Source of the DNA: Perkinsus chesapeaki
Lineage: Eukaryota; Perkinsozoa; Perkinsida; Perkinsidae
NCBI GenBank assembly: GCA_013115145.1
Contig: JAAPAO010000367.1
Location: forward strand, 1 to 31,943
Direction: 5' to 3'
Length of the DNA: 31,943 nt
The translations under genes and the position numbers were made by a program. Position 1 is the first letter of the stretch; each line of letters begins with the position of its first letter. This document shows, piece after piece, positions 22,041 to 31,943 of this stretch. Below the pieces are notes generated by a model that searched no databases, was not told the DNA's origin, and was given only the letters and a program-made list of their open reading frames with translations.

Positions 22041-24370
22041 TTAACCAGCCAATTTAAGTTTAACAACTAAGGCACCACCACCACTTTTACTACTACCTCG
22101 AGATGTTTTATTATTATTATTTAATGCATCATCAATTAGCTGTGATGTATTATTATAACGTAATAAAGGTGGTGCAAATTGTCTTTCTAATTCTTCTTCA
22201 GAGTTTAATTCTCTTTCTTCAGTTGTTAAATTATGATTACCTAATAATGACGTACATAATAATAATAATAATACTACTATATACCTTTAGTAACAATCCT
22301 ATATACACCACCACTACTACCAGCACCACCATTTGAAGTCGAGTATGTTGTAGCAGGGGCGGCAGCAGCAGTTACTAATCTAACTGGTGGCTCAACCTAA
22401 TAATAAAGTATATTAATATCTAACAATAGCTGCTCAATAATCCTACTACATTTCTTCTTGTTGTTGATGATGATGATGCTATTGTTGTTGTTGTTGGTTG
22501 TTGTTGTTTTATTAATTTACTAAAATTATCTTTTTGTATTTTATCTTGAGCTTCTTTTAATTTATCTTCTTTATATTCTTTTCTTTTCTTTTCTTTACGA
22601 TATTTATATCTTCTATCAATCTGTGTTTTCAATATATTCATCGTATTATATGATAATTTAGGAGGCTGTATAAAATCAACATCAATAATACTTCCTGTTG
22701 ATCCAATCATCAAATGTGATAATGATCTATACTTTTTACGTATAGATATATCATCAATAAATATATCATTTACACCCATAATACGACATTCAATAGTACG
22801 TGGTAGCTTATACCTATTGTTGTTTTTATTATTATAATAATATAGTAATTATTATTATTACATTAGATGAAAGGAATCATGTGATTTACCCGTATATTCA
22901 ACCATAAGACATTTAAACCATAATGGATCTAGATAAATATGTAATCCACCACTACAACCATTATTTGTTAATAATTGATACATATATACTACACTACTAT
23001 CACTTCTTTTAATAATATCATCATCTTCATCTTTAATCATTTTATTATTATCAGCTTTTATTATTATATTATTAGTAATATTATCAGGTTTAAGAATAGC
23101 CACATCATCATAAGCCTCATCATCACTATCATCATCATCATCATCATCATCTTCATTGTTATTATTATCATACTCTTTAAGTTGTTTTAATACATATTCT
23201 TGTGCCATATAAACACCCATTGCTTCTAAATCATCTACCCATTCTTCATTATTTATTCTATTATTTAACCTTAATATGTACATATATGTATGCTGATGCT
23301 CTTGTTGTTATTATTATTACCTTTTAAGTTCTCTATTTAATATTCTATTTATTTGTTTATTATTAACTCTAACAACACGTGAATATCTCCAGCCAAAATC
23401 AATACCCTATCATTATTACTATAACATTAATATATACTTAATATTACTTACTAATCTTGGTGGTATCTGTATTCTTGTTCTAGTTTTATTATTATTAATA
23501 GCTCTAACATCATCATCATCATCAACACCTTTACTATTATAATAATAATGTTGTAATAATGATGAATTGAATGGTCGACATACACCATCAACAACCTCAC
23601 ATAAAGTAAATTTAACAATCTAGCAACAACGGATATAACAACAATTAGATCAATAATAATATTATTAACATAATTATTATTACATCACCCTTCTTCGGCT
23701 GCTGCTGCTGCTGTTTATCATCATCATCTTCTTCAGCAATCTCAATCCGTACTGGTTTGAGCTCATTCAGCGTTAATGCAACATTACATACACAACATTG
23801 ATCTGATAATAGTTTTAATAACAAGAACAACAAGTAGTATTAATATTGTAGATTTATTATTATTATTATTACTATATCCTTCTTGTTGTAAATATCTTAT
23901 TGCACATGATAAACACATGACATGACCACATTGTGGCATTGTTGGTATATCTGCTTTACATAAACATATCGGGCATATCGGTAATAATGATTTATACCAT
24001 ATATTAATATCAACACAAACAACATTATTCCATTGTATAATATAATCAGGATCTAATTAACATTACCATAATAATAATATAGCTAATAATTACCTATTAA
24101 TTTATTATTAATATCTTCTTGTATTATATTATTACTCATCACACCATTATTATTATCTTTTATTAACAATCTATATGTTTGTGCAAATTTACCAGTCATT
24201 CTATTGTAGTAGTAATAATATGATGAAGATGAGCCACTTTTATCATTATATCCACCATAATGCTGTCTATGATGTCTTTGTTGTTGTTGTGGGGGGTAAG
24301 ATACGAAGCCAGCCAACTCATTGGTGGCATTCAACCAGCCATGCTTTCCGGAAGTGTTTTTCCTAGACAT
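22041..24370 (-). CDS. RNF10: RNF10-like RING E3 ubiquitin ligase, several exons
   Basis: RNF10 orthologues ubiquitylate small-subunit ribosomal proteins on stalled or damaged ribosomes. On the minus strand from 24370: 'MSRKNTSGKHGWLNATNELA', a His/Gln/Tyr-rich linker, then 'DPDYIIQWNNVV' just before the RING 'CPICLCKADIPTMPQCGHVM' with CLSC after it. A second cysteine pair follows in 'CCVCNVALTLNELKPVRI'. Further on are 'FNRELKRL'-type helical segments, 'MAQEYVLKQLKEY', an acidic insert, and 'YLDPLWFKCLMVEYTGKS', which matches the RNF10 'H/D-P-x-x-x-R/K-C-L' element. Then 'KYRSLSHLMIGSTGSIIDVD' and a basic coiled coil correspond to the C-terminal half. The last exon ends 'VVKLKLAG'. The domain order is that of animal RNF10. 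Exact intron edges were not all resolved. Confidence 0.84.
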
Positions 24371-24533
24371 TTATTATTATGATTATGTTTACAACAACAA
24401 CATCTATAAATAATGTACACTAATAACACCACAGTTATCATTAGTAACAGCAACAACAATAACAATAATAATCACAATAATAATCACAGCAGTCATCACA
24501 GTAATCATCACAGTATCATGCAGAGTGTCTTTA

Positions 24534-25896
24534 CTAAGCAATAATAACATTATCGCATGATTGTTGTTGATGATGTATATAAGATGTTCTAAAACCATCT
24601 ATTGATGATGTATTATGTTTATTAATTAATGCTGCTGTGTTATTATCATAACTTCCTGGTCCAACTTTTTGATATCGTCCAGTAGTTGTTAATTTAGTAA
24701 AATCAGTTCTTCTACCAAAACCCCCTAATCCATTTAATCCCTTGCCTTCTTGTTTATTATTCTAATAATAATAATTATTATTATTATATTATTTATATTA
24801 CAGTATTATTATTATTATTAAGTAGTAATAATGATGAGCTATTATTATGTGAATAATATAATGCACCAGATGGGCTACTAGTAGATAATAATTGATTATT
24901 ATTAAATCTGTCTGCTTTGCTGAATGTACCTTTATTACTGCTTGGTCTGCTGCTGTTGCTATTATTACCATATTTCCTATTCATAATAATAATAATGAGG
25001 CTATTATTATTACATTAAATAATCATCATTAAATATATCAGTGATATTATTATTAATCTTTTTAATATATTCCATCCCTGGATCTATTAATGGTAGTCCA
25101 ATACGCCATTTTGGACTATTATTATTGTTATTATTATTGGATAATAATACCGACGACAATACGCATTTACTTCGCACTGATATCGGCGATGATGATGATG
25201 ATGATGTTGATATGTATCTTATATATTGTATTTTACATAAAATATTATTATTATTACCCCAAATCATTATTATCATCATCATTCTGAGTTTCCATATTAT
25301 TATCTTTACCATTATTATATTTGAAAAACATACTTCCAAATGATGTACGTCCTATTATATTTGTAATGAATAACAACAACAACGTTTATTATTATTACTA
25401 CCTTTAATAGTAGTTTTACAATATTTATTACCATCTAATGGTGATGTTGTTTTATTAATACTTATATTAGATTTATATGATAGTGGTCCAACTATAATCA
25501 TGATCATAATATTAATAAATATACTATTATATTATTACTACTACAACTTACCTCTAGTATTATAATCATTTATATAATTAGGTCTACATCCATATCCACC
25601 TAACCTATTAATTGGCCCTACTATTCTTTTACTACCATCATTCAATGAAGATGATATATCTTTATTATTACTATTTACATTTGTACATATTGATGCTTTA
25701 TTAATTACTTTATTAGTATCCCTAATAATATTATATGTCGTATTATGAATACATGTTGTATTATATATTACTTGAATCTATTACATTTACCAAATGTTGT
25801 AGATGTTGCATTTATTATCATACCAGATTCCCGACTAACTAATATTATATCATTCTTATTATTACTATCTCTATTGCTGCTGTGGCTAAAAGCCAT
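24534..25896 (-). CDS. SHIPPO/STPG-like repeat protein, likely axonemal
   Basis: Proteins with sperm-tail PG-rich repeats associate with ciliary microtubules. From 25896: 'MAFSHSSNRDSNNKND', 'TTFGKCNRF', 'VGPINRLGGYG', 'VGPLSYKS', 'RTSFGSMFFKY', 'WRIGLPLIDPGMEY', 'NKGTFSKADRFN', 'GLGGFGRRTDF', and near the end 'KVGPGSYDNN'. The recurring (S/T)FG/FS..RF and V-G-P-(G/L)-S-Y elements are the repeat core. First exons 25896-25772 and 25721-25552 join in correct phase; later ones are inferred. The C-terminus is 'SCDNVIIA' and a TAG. The repeats are degenerate and separated by Asn/Ser runs, so the family call is good but not certain. It lies upstream of RNF10 on the same strand. Confidence 0.7.
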
Positions 25897-26272
25897 TATT
25901 ATTAAACTAATTATAATATTAACTCGTCCGATCAATCACATATCATCCTTCAGTCAACCAAGTATCATTATCTATGTTTCATTCTGGTTCATATCCCTAT
26001 TTGAATCTAGGTATCCACGACGTGTCCTTGTGGGTCTTTATGACGTTTCCCTGCCAACAAAAATAAATACAGTAAAAATGTCGAAGGTAGGATTTGAACT
26101 ATAACCTCTTGTGTGTTAACGTGACATACTAACCGTTACACTACTACGTCTGGTTTACAGCTGTTATAGCTTAAGATAGCACTAATCTTAATGGTGATGA
26201 GGATAGATGAGGAAAATATGTAGGATAAAGTTTTATGGAAATATTATTAGGTTATTATTACTCTTCACTGAT
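25897..26272. other. Intergenic region containing the tRNA-like unit
   Basis: This is the divergent gap between the SHIPPO-like gene (-) and the DDX31 gene (+). About 25925-26160 is less AT-rich than its surroundings. Apart from the tRNA-like element no gene was found; the plus-strand frame running through 25745-26104 has no recognisable protein. Confidence 0.5.
26079..26150 (-). tRNA. tRNA-like Pol III unit, possible tRNA pseudogene or SINE head
   Basis: On the minus strand the 72-nt element has a box A like TAGTGTAACGGTTAG and a box B AGTTCAAATCC at tRNA spacing, and the last base is followed directly by T5 (26074-26078), a Pol III terminator. The acceptor arms GACGTAG and CTTCGAC pair in 5 of 7 positions. 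The T stem fits poorly (TATAG against CCTAC) and becomes AGGTAG/CTACCT only if three bases are treated as an insertion. The anticodon stem does not pair well around the possible anticodon AAC. A functional standard tRNA is therefore doubtful. Confidence 0.4.
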
Positions 26273-29200
26273 ATGTCCAATAATGCATTAGATTTAGATC
26301 TTAATATATTTACTGGTACTAAGCAAAAACAACAGTCTATGTTATCATCGTATAACAAAGGCAAAGGGAAAGGGAAGGGACATCATGAAGAAGGGGGAGG
26401 AAAAGGGAAGGGGCATCATGAAGAAGTGGGAGGAAAAGGGAAGGGGCATCATGAAGAAGTGGGAGGAAAAGGGAAAGGGCATCATGAAGAAGGGGGAGGA
26501 AAAGGGAGGAAAGAACATAAAGGAAAAGGAGGAAAGGGTAAAGGGATGCATAAAGGTGGTAATTATTCATACATTAAATCATCATCAAGTACAACATCAC
26601 ATGATAAAAAGAGAGCTAATGAGAGTGGTGGTCATGCTGGATTAGATATGGATCATCGTGTTGATGATGATGATGATCGTGTTGATGATAGTAGTTATAA
26701 TATTAAAAGCTACTCATCGAAGCCACATAGAATAGTAATACATAGTGGTGCTGGTAATAATAAATATGCTAAATCAAGTGGTATATTTAGTGATAAACAT
26801 TTTAAACAAATACATACATTAGATGAATCATTACAATTACAGTTAAAGCATTTAGGATATGATATATGTACTAGAGTGCAATATAATACAATACCAATAG
26901 CAATAAAGGGTAATGATTGTTTAATAAGATCAACTACTGGATCTGGTAAAACATTATCATTTGCTATACCAATAATAGATAGAATTATTAAAATAAAGCC
27001 ACCACCAAGAAGGAGTGATGGTATATTAAGTAATATATATTATTAATAGTAGTATTATTAGGTATTATTAGGTATTATATTATCACCCACTAAAGAGTTA
27101 GCATTACAAACATTAAATGTTATGGAAAGGTTAACACAAATGATGCCGAATATTGTATGTAGTTCGTTGACTGGTGGGGAGAATCCTAAAAGTGAAAAAT
27201 CAAGAATAAGAAAGGGTATTAATATATTATGTGCAACACCAGGACGATTAAAGTAATAATAATAATACTAGTAGTTTATATTATCATTATTATATTATTA
27301 TTAGTTATCATCTTAATAATACATTATCATTAAAAGTTGATAAATGTATGTCATTAATATTAGATGAAGCAGATAGACTATTGGATATGGGATTTGAAGT
27401 ACAAGTTAAGAATATATATAATATATTACATGATAATAAAACTAAACAAGTAATATAATAATGATGATGATGCTGCTTATCATCATAATGATGATAATTG
27501 GTAGGATTATGGTGACTCTAGTGGTTGTTATTGTTGTAATATACAATGTATATTAGTGTCAGCTACATTATCTAATAAAGTTAAAGATTTAGCACAATGG
27601 GCATTAAATGATGATAATGCTACGTAATAATATATAATAATAATAATAATATTTATATTTTAATCATCAGTTGGATTGATTGTGATATATCACCTCCTAA
27701 AAAATTAAAACAAACAGCAATTATATATAATGAAGAAAAAGAAAAATTACCATTACTAATAGGTTTAATATTGAAGGTAATATTAGTTATTAATATATGA
27801 TACGTTATACGTTATAAATAATAATTATCAATAGTAATAGGCGTATAATAAATATAATAATACTGATGATAAGTGTGCTTCAAAGTGCAACAGTGGTGGT
27901 GATGGTGAAGAGGATGATGATGATGTAGTAGTGGATGATAATAATAACAAGACTACTACTACTACAAATCGTATAATGATATTCACATCAAATTGTGCAA
28001 CAGTCGATTTCTTACATAATATATTAAATACAGTAGAATGGCCTCGTGGGTACAATAAAGGTGATGGTATAATAAATAAGAGGAATAAAGGAGAAATGTT
28101 GAAAAGTAATATATAATGATTATGATGTATGAACTATTAATAATAATAACAACACTAGGTAGAAGACAATTAAAAAGAGAAATGAATGCAACAGCAGAAA
28201 CAACAGGAATACCGAGAAGAAGTAGGATTGAAGAGGGAGAGAGAGGTGATGATGGTATAAGTGATGAACATATGAAGAGCATAGCTAGAGGATTAGCATC
28301 ATCATCATCATTCACAGCAAAAGGAGCAGCAGAAGCAGGTGATGGTAATATAATAATATAACAATATAATAATAATAAGTATCAGTATCATCATCATCAA
28401 CAACATCAAGAAGAAAGAGGGAATACAATATTGAAGATAATAATAATAATAATATGATATTAGGCAACATTAATGGTATATATAAACTACATGGTGATTT
28501 ACCGCCAGAAGATCGTAATGGTGCTATGGCCGACTTTACACAACAAAGAGATGATGATGAGGAGGAGGGGGAGACAGGATTATCAGGAATAAGAAATAAT
28601 ACCAAGGTTATATTGTATATTCTTGTTAATCTTGTTGTTGTTCTTAATAATCTATCTTCTTGTTGTTGTTGTTTATTAGATATTAATATGTACCGATGTC
28701 GCAGCCCGTGGTTTAGATATTAATAATGTTGATTTGGTTATACAGTATGATCCACCAACAACATCTATTGAAGAATATATTCATAGAGTTGGAAGAACTG
28801 CTCGTATTGGTAAATCAGGTGACGCAGTATTAATGTTGAGAGAGCATGAAAAAGGGTAATAAGAGGAGCAGGAGGAGGAAGAGGGTATTATTGTTATTAT
28901 TAGATATATTAATAAAATACAAGATTATATGTCATCATCATCAACATCTGAGAATAATAAGGATAATATATCATTCAAAGTCATTGAAAATACATCATTA
29001 ATAATAAAAGAAATATCACAAGCAGCACCAATAACATCATCATTATATATCAATAATAATAAAGATGATAATAACAACAATAACGTATCATCAACAACAT
29101 CAACAACACATTATCAAGATAAACAAAAACATAAAGCAGTTATTAGAGATTTAACTGGGTAATAGTAGTATTAATAACAAAGTATTATTATTATCCGATA

Positions 29201-29702
29201 TATCAGATATATATCATCCATTATAAGTAAATGTATTGAGAATGATGAAGAATTATATAATTCAGCACGGAAAGCCTATTTCAGTTCACTTAGAGCCTAT
29301 CGTACTTATCCTCAACAACTGCGAGATATATTTGATTTTAGCAATATTAACTTTAAATTATTTTCCGCAGGATTCGGTTTAAAACAGGTAATACTATTCT
29401 ATTAAAGATGTTGTTGATTATTATTATTAGTTACCTAAGAGTTCTTATGATGTGTCTCAAGCTGATAATAATAATATGACAATATCATCAACAACAACAA
29501 CTTATGAACATATTGGATATAAAAGAAAAAGGGGGTAGTATAAATAATAATAATAATAATAATTATATTATTAATATTATTTAGTATGAATAATGAAGAA
29601 TCGGGAACATTAAATGATAAGAAGAAACATCACCACCACCTCCTCCACCACCCACGTATTAAAAATGCCCAACAAGTCACATTAGATGAATTCGCTGCTT
29701 AA
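26273..29702 (+). CDS. DDX31: DEAD-box RNA helicase, DDX31/Dbp7 type, many exons
   Basis: Nucleolar helicase family acting in 60S ribosomal subunit assembly. After a repeat-rich basic N-terminus: '[20 protein letters not shown]', motif I 'TTGSGKT', Ia 'PTKELALQ', '[16 protein letters not shown]' (family-specific), Ib 'TPGRL', II 'DEAD', III 'SATLS', '[14 protein letters not shown]', V 'TDVAARGLD' and VI '[10 protein letters not shown]'. Past the core, '[16 protein letters not shown]' and 'LRDIF' match the C-terminal extension of Dbp7/DDX31. The tail ends 'VTLDEFAA'. A long low-complexity insert sits between motif III and the YKLHG element. The start is the Met before '[12 protein letters not shown]'; 22 further in-frame residues upstream look untranslated. 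The splice at 28605 (AAG then GTTATATTG) to 28680 restores '[11 protein letters not shown]'. Confidence 0.88.
26381..26512 (+). repeat. Coding minisatellite, 4 copies of 33 bp
   Basis: Copies start at 26381, 26414, 26447 and 26480. Each encodes 11 residues of the pattern HHEE(V/G)GGKGKG in the N-terminal part of the DDX31-like helicase. The plus strand is almost pure purine (G/A), and the copies differ only at a few bases, which suggests recent expansion or homogenisation. Confidence 0.92.
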
Positions 29703-29929
29703 TAATAATAATATGCTTTATTATTATTAATAACAACCAACAACAACAACGTCATCATCAACATACTACTAGTAATACTTATTAACATTCTTCTTCTCCT
29801 TGTTGTTCTTGTTATTGCTGCTGCTGCTGTCCATTATTGTTGTATAACTACTATTACGTTTCCTACTATCTTTAATAACAACTATTGTGTTGTTGGTTGT
29901 TATTAATCTATATACTGTATACAATTACT

Positions 29930-30780
29930 ATGACTGGTGATATATCAACATCATCATTACCATTATTAACAACATCAACTCATAACATCAACAACATCAT
30001 TAATCAACATCAACATGATATACATGATAATAGTAATAACACATCAATATATAAAATGATTGAATATTATGCTAAAGTAATAATAAACATCATTGTCGTA
30101 TATTAATAATAGTATTATAATAAGGATTGTTATCATTGTAAAAATCTACAACCAATATGGAAAACAGCTGTTGCAGAATGGAATAAGCAACAACAACAAC
30201 AAGCAGCAGCAGCAGGGGTAAGTGGTAGTAAAGGTGGTGTTGATGGAATTATGGTTAAATGGATTCAAAAAGAATGTTACGGTGATAATTGGAATACAGG
30301 TAGTAGGCATGATGATGATGATGTATTTATTGGTGATTATATGGATTATATCATTATTATATTGTAATAGGTAAGGATTATAGTTTTTGTAAAGCAACAC
30401 ATGTTAATGCATTCCCTGACATACGATTATATCATATATTAAATAATGGTAAAATAGATGATGTTTGGAAGTAGTAATAATAATGATAGATATCATCTAC
30501 GTAATGGATAAGCTATAAGATAACTAATATTAGATATAATGGTGAGAGAAGTGTATCTGGATTAATAGGATTTATTAAACAACATACTATTAAAACATTA
30601 AATCACAATCACATTAAACAGCAGCAAGGAATGGTAATAATGGTGGTTATTATAATAATTGTTGTTATTCTTGTTTAGGATAATAATATTATGAATAATA
30701 TAACCTATGATAAACAACATGATAATAATAATGACCATGTTATTAGATATTTCATTTACTTATCATTAATGTTGTTTTAA
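29930..30780 (+). CDS. Thioredoxin/PDI-like protein with C-terminal hydrophobic end, 5 exons
   Basis: Exons 29930-30076, 30125-30332, 30371-30470, 30534-30633 and 30679-30780 give 218 residues. The thioredoxin fold shows 'IEYYAK' joined across a splice to 'DCYHCKNLQPIW', an active site CYHC of the CxxC type, then 'CKATHVNAFPDIRLYH' with the cis-Pro region, and 'KYNGERSVSGLIGFI', the usual last strand and helix. An insert with Gln/Ala and Gly runs separates the halves. The C-terminus 'RYFIYLSLMLF' could be a short membrane tail. The frame before the chosen Met is hydrophobic ('CCWLLLIYILYTIT') but has no ATG, so a signal peptide from an unseen upstream exon is possible. Likely a secretory-pathway oxidoreductase. 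Confidence 0.75.
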
Positions 30781-30852
30781 CACAGTACATTATTATTAAT
30801 AGGGTGGAAAGTGGTTTGTTATTATTATTGATGTAATTGTTGGAATATATAA

Positions 30853-31759
30853 TCAGTTATTGCTATTATTATCCGATATAACCCTAATACCATCCTAAAT
30901 AATAATTATTAATAATATAACAAAGTTAATTGATCATCATTGAAACTATTACCTTATCAACAACTTTAATAGTAAAGTTGCTCTTATCAATAATAAACCT
31001 ATTCTTACATTCCTAATTATTAATAATAATATTAATATTTGTATAACTACTACTACTACCTTAATACACATATTAATAGCATTCAACCCTTCATTCATTG
31101 TCATATCCTATAATAATATTGTATTATGATTATGATTATGTTGCAGGTTGTTGTTGTTATGTATTACTTTTTTATATAATTTATCCAATAAACCCAATAC
31201 GAAATATGATGCATATCCATGCGCTCCACGTGTTATTTTTTGACATGATGCAAGATAATCCATATAATATAAAGATGCACCTAATAACAATAACAATGAC
31301 ATTACTACTACTACTAATAGTTATATAATTATTATTATTACATCCATCTTTATCAACACCACCAATTAACATATTAACTTGATATGGTCCTTTTCTTAAA
31401 GCATCAGCCAATTCATTCCTTTAATAATAATTATATATCATTAATATTAATATTACCTTGTAAAATTAGCCATTGCATGTGTTGTTAATTGTACACCATT
31501 AACTAGAGTATACAATTCAACATTACGAGATATATACTCCAAAAATTGACAACTATCAGCCTGTGGTCCAGCAGCTGCCAATCACAAATTATTATTATGT
31601 AATATAATAATTATTATTACCTGCTACTAGTTTATTACCATCCATCTCATATATTTTATCTTGAGTTGTTTTAAATTTAACAATTGATTGTTCAACATGA
31701 GAATCAGCAGCAAGAATAACCCAATCCTTACCAGCAATACCAAAAGCACAATCAGTCAT
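30853..31759 (-). CDS. PSMB2: 20S proteasome subunit beta-4 (PSMB2), 7 exons
   Basis: Non-catalytic beta ring subunit of the 20S core. Exons 31759-31621, 31574-31457, 31418-31342, 31280-31168, 31107-31060, 31012-30953 and 30894-30853 give 198 residues, close to the 201 of human PSMB2. Motifs: 'MTDCAFGIAGKDWVILAADS' at the N-terminus with no propeptide and no Thr1, 'CQFLEYISRNVELY', 'ANFTRNELADALR', 'PYQVNMLIGGVD', 'ASLYYMDYLA', 'AHGYASYFVLGLLDKLY', and 'FTIKVVDKDGI' near the end. The absent catalytic threonine is normal for this subunit. It is convergent with the thioredoxin-like gene, with 72 bp between the stops. Confidence 0.93.
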
Positions 31760-31820
31760 TATTAATAGTCACAACAACAACTAATAATAATAATTATGCA
31801 AAATTAATACTGACAAATAT

Positions 31821-31943
31821 ATAACACTACTTTAATATTATTATAACACTACTTTAATATTATTATAAAACTACTATAATATTATTATAACACTACTATA
31901 ATATTATTATAACACTACTATAATATTATTATAACACTACTAT
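31821..31943. repeat. 22-bp tandem repeat reaching the window end
   Basis: About 5.6 copies of a 22-bp unit ATAACACTACTWTAATATTATT, starting at 31821, 31843, 31865, 31887, 31909 and 31931 (partial). Copies differ by one or two bases (TTT versus TAT, one C to A). It lies just upstream of the PSMB2 start on its 5' side and is cut by the window edge, so its full length is unknown. Confidence 0.93.

Noticed and set aside
25745-26104. 119-codon plus-strand frame before DDX31
   Set aside because: It overlaps the first exons of the SHIPPO-like gene in antisense and the tRNA-like unit, and shows no protein motif.
26337-26570. Two minus-strand open frames with Pro/Phe/Leu/Ser repeats
   Set aside because: They are complements of the purine-rich minisatellite coding for the DDX31 N-terminus.
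546-31759. Ciliate-type reassigned stop codons to explain the many in-frame stops
   Set aside because: The stops fall within segments bounded by GT and AG whose removal restores conserved domains in phase, and TAA, TAG and TGA all end genes.
31821-31943. Possible CRISPR array
   Set aside because: Units are contiguous with no unique spacers, and the setting is eukaryotic.

Overview
The window looks like nuclear DNA of an AT-rich, ciliated unicellular eukaryote. Apart from the first ~505 bases it is roughly three-quarters A+T and dominated by AAT/GAT/ATC-type trinucleotides, which put Asn, Asp, Ser, Gln and Gly runs inside otherwise conserved proteins. Every gene that could be rebuilt is cut by very short introns (about 38-65 nt, GT-AG, usually starting GTAATA or GTAGTA and ending TTAG or ATAG). 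TAA, TAG and TGA all end genes, so the code appears standard, which argues against a ciliate with reassigned stops. IFT88 and an SHIPPO/STPG-type protein indicate a cilium. The lineage is not fixed by the sequence; an alveolate or another SAR protist is my guess.

Layout. 1-505 is a GC-rich block of different composition with no recognisable gene. Then come a RINGv-FHA protein (+, 546-3248), ZNHIT2 (+, 3425-5042), IFT88 (-, 5166-9382) with a tRNA-Val(AAC) lying antisense inside one of its introns, a GRASP55/65 homologue (-, 9486-10999), an EF-hand Ca2+/cation exchanger of the plant NCL type (-, 11172-13292), a DUF1279/FAM210-like mitochondrial protein (-, 13338-13887), a SPRY-like conserved protein (+, 14049-15529), an enoyl-CoA delta isomerase-like protein (+, 15746-16843), a possible 55-residue secreted peptide (-, 16848-17015), an exostosin/GT47 protein (+, 17108-18693), an unrecognised low-complexity protein (+, 18813-19324), a CDC6/ORC1 AAA+ ATPase (+, 19534-21876), an RNF10 orthologue (-, 22041-24370), an SHIPPO/STPG-like protein (-, 24534-25896), a tRNA-like Pol III unit (-, 26079-26150), a DDX31/Dbp7 DEAD-box helicase (+, 26273-29702), a thioredoxin/PDI-like membrane protein (+, 29930-30780), proteasome subunit beta-4/PSMB2 (-, 30853-31759), and a 22-bp tandem repeat running off the end.

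The genes are mostly unrelated housekeeping and ciliary functions packed with gaps of about 5-370 bp; there is no operon or mobile cluster. I rebuilt the exon chains by hand from splice signals and conserved domains. For ten of them (RINGv-FHA, ZNHIT2, GRASP, NCL, DUF1279, SPRY-like, ECI, exostosin, thioredoxin and PSMB2) the summed exon lengths are exact multiples of three. No complete new multi-gene system is visible. The most unusual points are the antisense tRNA in an IFT88 intron, the tRNA-like unit with poor stems but intact Pol III signals, the composition break at 505, a 378-nt intron among 40-nt ones, and the hidden 55-aa ORF.
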